Assembly: GCA_037974665.1 (NCBI GenBank)
Contig: CM075773.1
Location: 63,270,763-63,334,762 of the forward strand
Direction: 5' to 3'
Origin: Ehretia macrophylla
Lineage: Eukaryota > Streptophyta > Magnoliopsida > Boraginales > Ehretiaceae
DNA: 64,000 bases
How positions within the stretch are numbered: position 1 is the first letter of the stretch; each line of letters begins with the position of its first letter. Below are positions 32,166-41,515 of the stretch, in pieces. Position numbers and translations under genes: made by a program. The notes beneath the pieces were generated by a model. That model worked only from the letters and a program-made list of their open reading frames with translations, did not search any database and had not been told where the DNA came from.

Positions 32166-33968
32166 CTAGATAATAGGGAATTCCTCTAGATGTAGCTTAA
32201 CAGATATCTTGTTGATCAAATAAGCTAGATAACCCGAACACCCCTTACTCACCAACTTAACGGCTTTAGTTGCTGAGATAACAAAACTCGTCTTAGCACC
32301 CCGGTTACCCGCTACCTCAACTACTGGCTGATCTGGCAAACGAAACTGTACTACCTTGGTTCTACAGTTCAACTGGGCATCATACTTAGAAAGCCAATCC
32401 ATACCCAAGATAACATCATACCCCCGGATAGGAAATAAAATAAGGTCCGAAGGAAAATTATGCCCCTTAACATGTATTATACAATCCTTACATACTAAGC
32501 CAGTAACATACTTATCAGTCAAAGAGGTACTAATTTCAACCACATAAGGCAATCTTTCAGGTTGCAATTTAACACGTTGCACACAAGCAGGAGTAATGAA
32601 AGAATGCGTAGCACCAGAATCAATCAACACTTTAACAAGTTGATCAAGTATAAGAAAGTTACCTTCCACAACTGCAGTCTCCTCAAGCATCTCCTCTAAG
32701 TCAACTGCATAAGCCCGAGCCTGAACCCGCTGCTGCTGTGGTACACTGCCCGTAGGCCTACCCTGGTAACCCTGAGTCGCTGCCCGACCCTCAGTCCTCG
32801 CATACTTAGGGCAATCCTTCGCCCTATGATCGATGCTACCACAACCCAAACATGTCCCTGCCTTTACCCTGCAGTCGGACTCTACATGCCCTGGGCGCTT
32901 GCAGTAATTACACTGCGATGATGTGGCACTCATACTGCCCCTAGAATAACCAGAAGCTGATGAAGCAGCTGATACAGCCTGCTGCTGAGGTCTCACCACA
33001 CTAGGCCTATACTGACCCTGAGACTGGGCTGGCCTATACTGAGTCTGAACCTGATATGGCCTCTGCTGAAACTGAGGCCGATAGTAACTCTGTTGACCCT
33101 GTGGCCTATAAGAACCCTGCTGGGCTGGTGGCCTGTAGACAACCTGCTGTACTGGAGGCCTATATATAACCTGCTGGCCCTGCGGCTGATACGGCCTCTT
33201 ACTAGGCTGACTGGAGACAATCTGATCCCCTTTCCTCTTCTCTAACCTAGAAGCTGCCTCAAAAGCCTCAGTGAAAATATCATATCGATTCAGAGCCATC
33301 ACATCCTGAATCTCGGGCCGCAACCCCAACATAAACCTGCGAGTCCTCCACTCCTCGTCTACCACATACTCCGGTGCATACCGGGACAATCGAGTAAATG
33401 TGGCCTCATATTGAGCCACTGTAGCATCTCCCTGGACCAAGGCTAGAAACTCGGCCTCTCTCCGTTCCCTGCAAATCCTCGGGACATACTTTGCTCGGAA
33501 AGCCATCAGAAAGTTACCCCAAACAGAAGGAATACCCTGTGCCTCCCAGCTAGTTCTTACCGTGCGCCACCACTCCTCTGCCTCGTCATGTAACAAATAC
33601 ACGGCAAAAGAGACTTTCTGCTCATCAGTATAGCCAAGTGGATCATAAATCTTCTCCAACTTGCTAATCCATACCTCCGCCTTCCTATCATCCGGCTCCC
33701 CCTGAAATCTCGGTGGGTGATATCCTAAAAACTCCTTCAGGGTACCACGCCCGTGGTTACCACCCTGAATATTCAGAAGCTGAGCCTGCATAGCCTGATT
33801 CTGGGCAGCCTGCCCTGCTAATAACTGTGCCTGACTAGCCACTAACTCTGCAATCCGCTCCATAGCTGCTCCTAATCGGTCATCACCCCCGTCACGGCCC
33901 GGTGCCACGTTACTCGGAGTCTCATCAGCCATCTCAGGCCTACCTCTGGTTCTCGGCCGACCGGCCAT
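32166..33968 (-). CDS. Gypsy gag-protease
   Basis: 600 codons from the ATG at 33966-33968 (MAGRPRTRGRPEMADETP); upstream in-frame codons exist, but this start fits gag better. Order: retrotransposon gag domain (about residues 70-250, with FQGEPDDRKAEVWISKLEKI and RFMLGLRPEIQD), a Gln/Tyr/Pro-rich linker with repeated QQxxYRP units, two CCHC zinc knuckles (about 353-366, CNYCKRPGHVESDC; about 372-385, CLGCGSIDHRAKDC), then the aspartic protease with VLIDSGATHSFI (Asp about 450) and VILGMDWL. Ends in TAG at 32166. The following pol continues in the same frame. Confidence 0.93.
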   Translation of the reverse strand: MAGRPRTRGRPEMADETPSNVAPGRDGGDDRLGAAMERIAELVASQAQLLAGQAAQNQAMQAQLLNIQGGNHGRGTLKEFLGYHPPRFQGEPDDRKAEVWISKLEKIYDPLGYTDEQKVSFAVYLLHDEAEEWWRTVRTSWEAQGIPSVWGNFLMAFRAKYVPRICRERREAEFLALVQGDATVAQYEATFTRLSRYAPEYVVDEEWRTRRFMLGLRPEIQDVMALNRYDIFTEAFEAASRLEKRKGDQIVSSQPSKRPYQPQGQQVIYRPPVQQVVYRPPAQQGSYRPQGQQSYYRPQFQQRPYQVQTQYRPAQSQGQYRPSVVRPQQQAVSAASSASGYSRGSMSATSSQCNYCKRPGHVESDCRVKAGTCLGCGSIDHRAKDCPKYARTEGRAATQGYQGRPTGSVPQQQRVQARAYAVDLEEMLEETAVVEGNFLILDQLVKVLIDSGATHSFITPACVQRVKLQPERLPYVVEISTSLTDKYVTGLVCKDCIIHVKGHNFPSDLILFPIRGYDVILGMDWLSKYDAQLNCRTKVVQFRLPDQPVVEVAGNRGAKTSFVISATKAVKLVSKGCSGYLAYLINKISVKLHLEEFPII

Positions 33969-34219
33969 TCTACTAATCAAAGAGTTAGCACAGTTATAGC
34001 ACGTAGACAGGTTATAAACAACTATTAACACATAAATAACAAACTCATATAAAACACATAAACAAATTGATCACATAATCACATAAGCACTTAAATCACA
34101 TAATCACTTAATCAATTAATCATACCAATACATATTTCATTTTTCTTTCCTTTCATACATATTTCATGCTAAGACCATTACCCACATTCCGAGAATACCC
34201 CGGCTGACAACTAACATGA

Positions 34220-34231
34220 GCTCTGATACCA
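34220..34231 (-). promoter_or_regulatory. Gypsy tRNA(iMet) primer binding site
   Basis: Minus strand TGGTATCAGAGC, seven bases inside the 5' LTR boundary at 34239. Confidence 0.92.
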
Positions 34232-34238
34232 CTTAAAC

Positions 34239-36656
34239 TGTCACGCCCCAACTCGACCCCACCTACGATCAGTCAGGACGCAACGGAATTTCGGCGGCAT
34301 AACGACAGTAAACAGATTTCCGAGGTTCTAAACCAACCTCATTAAACATCATACATCCAATAATTCCTCAATACAAACGATAACATACAACACAACCATA
34401 ATATACAATAAAACATCTTCGTTATACGCCTCCGTTCCAACATGACATACAATACCTCAACTTTATCATACATTTCAAAAGTAAGTTGAGACACAACTAC
34501 AACTTAACCATAGACGAAAGAAAGCCACTAAATTAACATCATTTGGATCATCATCTTTTCAACAACTATTACACTAAGAACCGTAAAGCATATAAGAGTC
34601 TATTAAGCTAATATACATGACGTTTAACAACATAGAATCATGGATAAGACTCAGGGACATATGACTCATCCACGAAAGGCACGTTTTCCACATTCTCCTC
34701 TTCAGGAGGCACGTACCCGAAATCTTGTGAAAGTACACCTGAAAACATGCATTAATAGAGAGTGAGCTTATATACATAAGCCCAGTGAGGATCCGATAGA
34801 TCTCGAGCAAGGTCTACTAAACTCCTTGGAATAATCCTTTGAGTCAGTAAACACACAAAAACACAAATAATGCTATCATCACATAACTATATAACCAATC
34901 AATAAGGATACTCTATTTGGTGTAGCTCCAAACGCCATCACGATCTCAACCGTTCTTCTTATAACTCCCCATTACTCACGCACCCGAGGTACCTCACTAG
35001 CCCCTCCCTCCATGACACCTCCGTCATGCGAGCTGGGGGTAGCCTATGGCAGTCATGCCGTTATCAACCCGACAGCCCGACGCTGCCCGAGAGGTGGCAC
35101 ACACATACCAAGACTCCATAATCATCAATCAAACATCAATCAATCAATCAATTGGGAGATCAGCAACAAGAGTGCCCGATTCTCGCATTCAATAATAATC
35201 AATCAATAACATCAATATAACATTAATATTAAATTAAACAACAAACAACGTAGTTAGATGACAAAGTAGGCCATCTAACCGGACATGCATAATATACATA
35301 ATTAAACTCTAAATTACTCAACAACAACTCACCATTCATCACTCGAACACTACCCAACCATCTAAGGCATCGTTCAAGAAATTAAAGAATGACAACCTAA
35401 ACTTCTAAAATTCATAACTTACAATCTACTAATCCAAACATTGCCAAATCAGTTCCTATCACTCACCCATTCAACCTACTACATTAGCCCTCTCGGAAAT
35501 CCACCATAACACCTCTAAATCATGCCCGATAACCCTAAAATCCTAAGATGTCATGGCTGGATTTTCCGGATTTTCACACAAACAATGTAATCGAAAATTC
35601 GGCATTACAACAGCGCTAATACGTAATTATCAAGTATTTAGAAATCGACGGCAATCGATTTCGATCAACACAACTCAATTAAATCAACTTTGAACATTTT
35701 ATTCAAAATTAAATACCCGAAAAATAAAAATTATGCTATATCCGACAGAAACTCGTAGTATTAGTATATAATGATCCCTAGCATGCAAGGAGCAATAATC
35801 TAACATCAGATTTCAATTCTAACGGTTCAATCTTCATTTATACGCAAAAACACAAAAATGACATTTTGAGATCTAGAATTTTTCTCTCACCTTAGATGCG
35901 ATATAAGCCTAGGAATGCGTGCTATGCGTGCCCAACAAGCAGAATCCAAGTCGGTGCAAAGTTTCACGGACAAAAACTAGGTTTTTCTTTGAAAAATTGG
36001 ATTGAAAGCTTGAGTTTTTCTCTTCTCTTTTCTCCCTCTTTTCTCTCGGCAATGTGTGTGTGTGTGATGGTGTTTTTGTGTTGTGTGAGTGTGTGTTGAG
36101 GACATTAGCTTATATGGTCAATTAATTAATTAAAGTCAAAGTTATTTTAATAGGTATTTTTGTATTTTTAATGACTTTAATTGCATTTTAGTGCTCACCA
36201 AGTTAAAAATAAATATGCAACCCCCAAGATATCTCAAGTGGATTATTTTTAGGTGACAAGAAGTTTTACAATCCAATAATTTCACCCGAGTCGGCTTAAA
36301 ACTCGATTTTCGCAAAAGTCGGTGTAAAAACCCTAATAAATTCTTAAGCCGATTTTAAAACCGTTTTCATCAAACACAGGTCTATTAAAGTCCGTGGACT
36401 AGGTCTAGAAGGGTTAAAAAGACCAGTTTCAAAATTATAGCGGACGTGTTTCGAAAACACTATTCACTAAAAATCGACGATAAAATTTCTGACTCCGTTT
36501 TTGATGAAAATTTCATGAATGCACATTTAGCACGTATTAGAAGTATTGACATCAAAATTATAACTTTCTAGGTCCTATAGCACATAAACAGATCATATGC
36601 ACGCAAAACGAGGTAAAGCACGTAAAACGAGATAAGCAAGAAAATGGGGTTTCACA
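34239..36656 (-). mobile_element. Gypsy 5' LTR
   Basis: 2418 bp, the same length as the other LTR and differing at about eight positions by eye (for example 26945 T versus 34358 C, two changes in the GGGTGTTCAGC/GGGAGATCAGC segment, and G versus A near the outer end). Being the upstream LTR, it would drive transcription of the element. Confidence 0.95.
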
Positions 36657-36712
36657 GTATATATATACATATGAAATTGGAAATAATTACACAATTTCCT
36701 ATTTAATTGTAG

Positions 36713-37098
36713 GCAAGTATTACTTGGGTGATGCTAGATATGGCATCCGTAATGGAATCATTTCCCTTTATCGTGGTGTCAGATATCGTCTTACGGAATT
36801 TAGTGAACATCCACCTGAAAATGAGGAGTTATTTAACCTTCGTCACTCCTTGTAGAGGACCACCATTGAATGCAGGTTTGGAATATTGAAGAAACGCTTT
36901 CATGTAATTGATGCTCAATCGCATTGGTGATACCAAACACAAGTTGATGTTGTTTTGGGAAGTTGCATCCTTCATAACCTCGTAATGATCATTGATCCAC
37001 ATGATTTCATAATGGATGAATTTGAAGAAAATGTTTGCATAGAAAGTCGTAGGCCTACATTAAGTCAAAGACAGGAGAGGGAAGAAAACCGAGAATAG
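36713..37098 (+). pseudogene. Harbinger transposase, exon 3
   Basis: Begins right after a TTTAATTGTAG acceptor and joins in phase to exon 2 across the gypsy insert. It starts KYYLGDARYGI (the conserved YxxxDAxY block) and continues through YRLTEFSEHPPENEELFNLR and ECRFGILKKRFHVI, where relatives have the catalytic Glu. It has a TAG at 36853 and a TGA at 36928 before the terminal TAG at 37096, so two nonsense changes. Confidence 0.9.
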
Positions 37099-37435
37099 TT
37101 GGCAAGAAGATAAATGATAGTAACGATGATGTGGAATGATTACAACAATACATTAGATAATTAATGCATGAGTTATATATCGGATTGTTTACTATTATGT
37201 AATGTTCTTCTTGGATATTGTTGTATTGACTAGTTTGTTAGATTTTTTCTATGGTTTGTTATGAATTGATGTTTATTATGGACTATTATGTTTAATTATG
37301 AATTGGATGAATTGGATTATTGGTCAAGTGCATGACTATTATGGTTTTTTACTATAGACTGTTATGGTTTGTTATAAATTGGATTGGTTGGTTGATTATT
37401 TATTTTACCTCAACCTTAAATGTTTGTATGTAGTC

Positions 37436-38276
37436 ATGAATACATCAAAGGATGGAAAGGGTAAAGCTAAACAATTCGGTGGTTAAAGCCAATGTCCCAC
37501 ACACTTATGGAATTATTGGTTGAGGAGGCAATGAAGGGAAACAAACCTTCATCCACTTTCAAGACTGAAAGCTTTGTAAATGTTGCCAAAGCAATTGTTG
37601 ATAAATTTGATGTTGATTGTCAAGTTATTCATGTTGAAAATCATTTGAGGACTATCAAAAAAGAATGGAAGATAATTACACAACTCAAAGCAAAAAGTGG
37701 CTTCGGTTGGGATGACAGCATGAAGATGATCACATGTGACAAACATGTGTATGAAGTTGCAGTGGCAGTAATTTCGACCCTTTATATAAAACTCTATATA
37801 TATTTATGTTTCTTGATGTTTGCTTCGTACTTTTATTTTCATTACAGGCTTATCCAAATCATGAAAAATACTTGAACATGGAGATTAAGATGTATGATGC
37901 GATGACTTTGGTAGTTGGCAAGGATATGGCGACGGGCAACTTTGCAAAGTCCTTCACTGACATCAACTTGGAAGAAGCTATTGAAGTTGACTCCACACCA
38001 GTTGATGATTTTGATATGGAAGTGAGCATGAACAAGACGATGGACACATCTTCTTCTGCTCGTCCTTCGAGTACAAGGTCTCATCGCAAGAGACGCTGAA
38101 ATGTGGAAGATCCAGCTTTTGAGCTAATAGCAGAGAAACTTGGGCAACTAGCTAATGCAATTGACAGGCTGAGCCAAAGTGAACTTATTGTAACTGATCT
38201 TTATATAGAGGTTATGCAAACTGAAGGCTTTGATGACATCACTCTTGCGTCAGTATTTGACTATCTTGTGGAGTAG
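37436..38276 (+). pseudogene. Harbinger Myb/SANT-like protein gene
   Basis: The DNA-binding partner protein that PIF/Harbinger elements encode next to the transposase. It reads WLKPMSHTLMELLVEEAMKG, HVENHLRTIKKEWKIITQLK and GFGWDDSMKMITCDKHVYEV. A GT-AG intron (37768-37847) follows, then AYPNHEKYLNMEIKMYDAMT, VGKDMATGNFAKSF and a Ser/Arg-rich stretch. It is damaged: the ATG at 37436 is in another frame from the Myb-like block, and a TGA at 38097 precedes a still recognisable C-terminal region (VEDPAFELIAEKLGQLANAI) that ends at 38276. Same strand as the transposase, about 340 bases downstream. Confidence 0.87.
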
Positions 38277-38855
38277 GAGATTCAAGCTAAAGCTTTTATG
38301 GCCAAAAACAGTGAACTTCGAAGGCTTTGGATCTTCAATTTCATTCAGAACCATAGTTGATGAAAGTCCATGAATGTTTAATATTATTAATGTATAATAT
38401 TATGGATGATTTGCTTTAACTATGATGGATATTGTTTTTGTCAAAAACTATGGTTGATATGTTTAATGTTAGGTTATGTATTATATTTTGGATGATTTGC
38501 TTCAACTATGGTGGATATGATTATGTTATTATTGATATGCTTGAACTATTATGTATGTTGGTAATATTACGACCCTTTGTAGTATGATGCTTAAATTAGT
38601 TAAGATCTAATTTATATTAGTATAGATGCTTGTATGTGTTTTACGGGCTTATTATTGTATATGGCAACTTTCATACTTTAATTTTTTTTAGATGAATTAG
38701 TTCTTCTTTCTATTTCTTAAATTCTATTTACAATTTTTTTATTTACTAATATTTTTGTAATAATAAAATTCATTCATTTTTTTTGTAAACATTTCTCTAA
38801 GAATAAAATTCATTCTTTTTGTAAAAAAAAATTCACTGAAAAGTATTTTCTAATA

Positions 38856-38984
38856 ACAACCAAAGACCTTAAAATATTTTCCAGTGTCACAACCAAACAC
38901 CAAAAAATATTTTCTAGTGTGACAACCAAACACCAGAAAATATTTTTTAGTGTGACAACCAAACATCATAAAACATTTTTCAGG
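38856..38984. repeat. Four 33-bp subterminal repeats of Harbinger
   Basis: Units start at 38856, 38889, 38922 and 38955. The core is ACAACCAAACACCAAAAAAT followed by ATTTTCTAGTGTG. The first three are 33 bp and the fourth is 30 bp. They end about 63 bp from the right terminus; a similar ATATTTT-rich arrangement is seen just inside the left terminus. Confidence 0.88.
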
Positions 38985-39050
38985 AAAATATTTTTCAGAA
39001 AAAATATTTTCCCTCAGCAAGTTATTTTATGGAAAACAAACGAAGCCTTA

Positions 39051-39142
39051 CTTTTGCACTTTTCGTCGTAGGAAGGTTATCTTTCTTAGCGTGCGGTAGT
39101 TGTATTTCTGAGATTTACCTAAGAAATTTTGGGGGCGCGACA
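39051..39142 (+). mobile_element. Gypsy LTR (family X), right end
   Basis: Continuation of 24086-24578 beyond the Harbinger insertion. Ends GGGGGCGCGACA. Just after it, TTAGTGTCAGAGA (39145-39157) resembles a tRNA(iMet) primer site with several changes, so this was a 5' LTR on the plus strand. Confidence 0.65.
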
Positions 39143-39157
39143 GATTAGTGTCAGAGA

Positions 39158-40059
39158 TTAGGTTCATTGATTATTTGAGACCTAGGTGGGAATGGGTAAC
39201 TAGGTTTTTGCTCAACGAGGTATGGATTCTCAAACGTAACTAATGTAATTAAGGTTTTTACTTCATTGCTTGTCTCATTTCATTCATTATTTTTTTTTTT
39301 TTTATGTTTTAAGTGTTAACTAAGAATTCTCACTAACATGAAATCACTTTCATTCTTTATATTATTTACTGAACTAGAGTCTGATCTATTTGAATAAACT
39401 TTGAGGAATCTCTTGGTTAAGATACTCTGGTCCTTGTCAATTATAATAATCATGCATTCTGCTGAATCTATTTTCATTGAGGATTTTTTTAGGGATGTGT
39501 AACTAACTATTAATTACTTTTATATAAATTTTGTTTTGCATGCTATGTTAGAAAATGACATTGTTCCATTTATACTTATACTCACTATTTAGAATGGAAA
39601 ACTTGATCACGTATTTATGAGTTAAACGAAAAGTTTTGATGTAATATAAGACTTACCCCTTATTTTTTATACGCCAATTGTAATTGCCTTATTTGAATCA
39701 TTTGGTTGAATCTTTATGTTTTCAATCATTAAGCATCCTTCATGATTGTTTAGTTATTCATAAAAATGATAGATGGATGACATTAAGTGATTTTGTTTTA
39801 GTCAGTGCTATTGATTGATAATACTTTGGTAAACAATACGCTTATACCATTGTGGGTCATTGGTTCTAAAATCGAAAACCCAGTCTCTTAGTAAGATTGC
39901 ATTGAAAACTATTACTACTCTTGCTATATTGTTGTTAGTCCAGTATGCATAAGGCTTACCCCCTTCCTATCAACATCCCATTTGGATCTATTGTCAAATT
40001 TGTAGATATTGCACCTCTGTTAAATTGAGCCTTTTAGTTCTTGAGGATATCATTAAAAT
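39158..40059 (+). other. Probable gypsy leader, no coding sequence seen
   Basis: Follows the primer-site-like sequence. AT-rich, without a recognisable gag. It may be the untranslated leader of the family X element, or later debris. Confidence 0.4.
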
Positions 40060-40086
40060 TTAGGCTTTGTTTGTTTGCCATAAAAT
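40060..40086 (+). mobile_element. Orphan Harbinger terminus
   Basis: TTA followed by GGCTTTGTTTGTTTGCCATA matches the left end of the Harbinger element at 24579 (three changes in the first 20 bases), in the same orientation. No matching right end or internal sequence follows, so it is a truncated copy. Confidence 0.65.
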
Positions 40087-40860
40087 AACAAAGCTTGTGG
40101 AAAATTTTAAAGTATACACAATAAATTTCTAAAACCAAATAATTTCGAATAATTCTATAAATCATAATCATAATAGGACAAAAATATAGAAATTTACAAA
40201 GGTGAGGATTAGACCACTTACCTCTAAGAAGAATTAATCACTAAACTTCAAGATATCCAAGACTTTCACATGAACAAGAATGTAAATAGTGATAAAATCC
40301 AAGGTTGTGAAAAATGTTCAAGGCTTAGGCAGAATAACTGAAAGTATTTAGGCTACAACTTGAGAGATTTTATAGGCTACTCTAGGTTAGAAATACACTT
40401 ATTGGCTTGGGGTCAAATAATTACTAAAAAGCCTAATCCAACAAAAGTTTAATTTTTAATCCTTAGTTCAAATAAAATAATTTAGCTAATTTAGGCCCAA
40501 AAGCAGAGTTTTTGTGCGTGGCTGATTTGCAAATTTTGTCAATCAGGTTCTGAAACAAATGGATAATCTTCCACTGTTTGCCCGTGGAGCAACTTGGTTT
40601 TCACTGCATCACCAATCCATTGCAAGCCAGATCCAAGAAATGTAAGAGATATTAAAAAGTAACATCTAAAATTTCCACTCTACTTTCAATCCAAAGTAGA
40701 GCATCTAGAATTTTTCATCAATGATCAAAAGTTTGATGTCTGTTACATTGGCACCTCATATGATTTCTAACAGTTGAAACCATTGCAGATTTCAACTGCA
40801 GCATTGATAGTTTTCAGACTACTTAATTAGCTGCTTACTATTGTTATGAATATCCAGAAT
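40087..40860. other. LTR-like debris, nothing firm
   Basis: AT-rich DNA with a composition like gypsy LTRs, but no termini and no reading frame I can identify. The tandem duplication begins near its right edge. Confidence 0.4.
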
Positions 40861-41515
40861 TTTAGTTTACATGTATGAAATTGCGAGTTGGAATTTAACC
40901 GTATACCTAACCAATTGTATTATAAGAACCTATCAGAATTTAAAGGGTATACACGTGAAAACCAAAAGCAATCCTCGAACGGTAATGAAAGGACAATATT
41001 CACAACATAATTACATATGATAAGGAGAGTAAACCAAATGCGATAGAAACTGATTGAATAAAGAACAACATTAATTTTATTGTCACCAGTTCAAAATTTA
41101 CAGTTAAAAACCAACCTTGTGTCTTATACAAATACTAGTTAAAAACATTTACCATAAGGATAGTATTTACAACGATGATAAGTTTCAAAACCGACCTTGT
41201 GTCTTGAACAAAAATAGTTTTTGTATTTAGAAGCAGCTGGACCCTTAATTAGGCTGCCTACGTACTTTGATACCGACTAATATCAAATATCAAGCTGCAC
41301 GTAGTTCTACAATTTACATCGAAAATTTATTTACTATCAAAGATCTGTTACAAATTACAAGTCTTCCTTTCTTCATCACTGATTGTTCCTTAAGAAGCTT
41401 GACAATTTGAAGCACATCAACAAGTTGTGGACAGATCGTTCTTTATCAGCAACTGGGCTCCAATGAATCCCGAAACGATTCTGGCATAAAATTTGAAGGG
41501 TGAAGCTCTGCCGAG

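Larger units (their letters stand above)
26826..36656 (-). mobile_element. Ty3/gypsy chromovirus (Tekay-like), near-complete
   Basis: A 9831-bp element with two 2418-bp LTRs, a primer site, a polypurine tract, one long gag-pol frame broken by a single TAG, and a perfect 5-bp target duplication GTATA (26821-26825 and 36657-36661). A chromodomain-like C-terminus and long LTRs fit the Tekay/Del branch of chromoviruses; the branch is an inference. It sits in intron 2 of the Harbinger transposase gene, in the opposite orientation. LTR differences counted by eye are about eight, so it is young. Confidence 0.95.
24582..39047 (+). mobile_element. PIF/Harbinger DNA transposon
   Basis: The inverted ends are GGCTCCGTTTGTTTGCCGTA on the left and, read inwards, GGCTTCGTTTGTTTTCCATA on the right. 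Both sides are flanked by the 3-bp duplication TTA (24579-24581 and 39048-39050), the known Harbinger target. It encodes a DDE transposase (split exons, 25981-37098) and a Myb/SANT-like protein (37436-38276), the two-gene set known for this superfamily. Without the 9.8-kb gypsy insert it would be about 4.6 kb. Both genes carry stops or frameshifts, so it is non-autonomous today. Confidence 0.92.

Noticed and set aside
38856..38984. Regular 33-bp repeats resembling a CRISPR array
   Set aside because: The units are head to tail with no unique spacers, in a plant genome, inside a DNA transposon.
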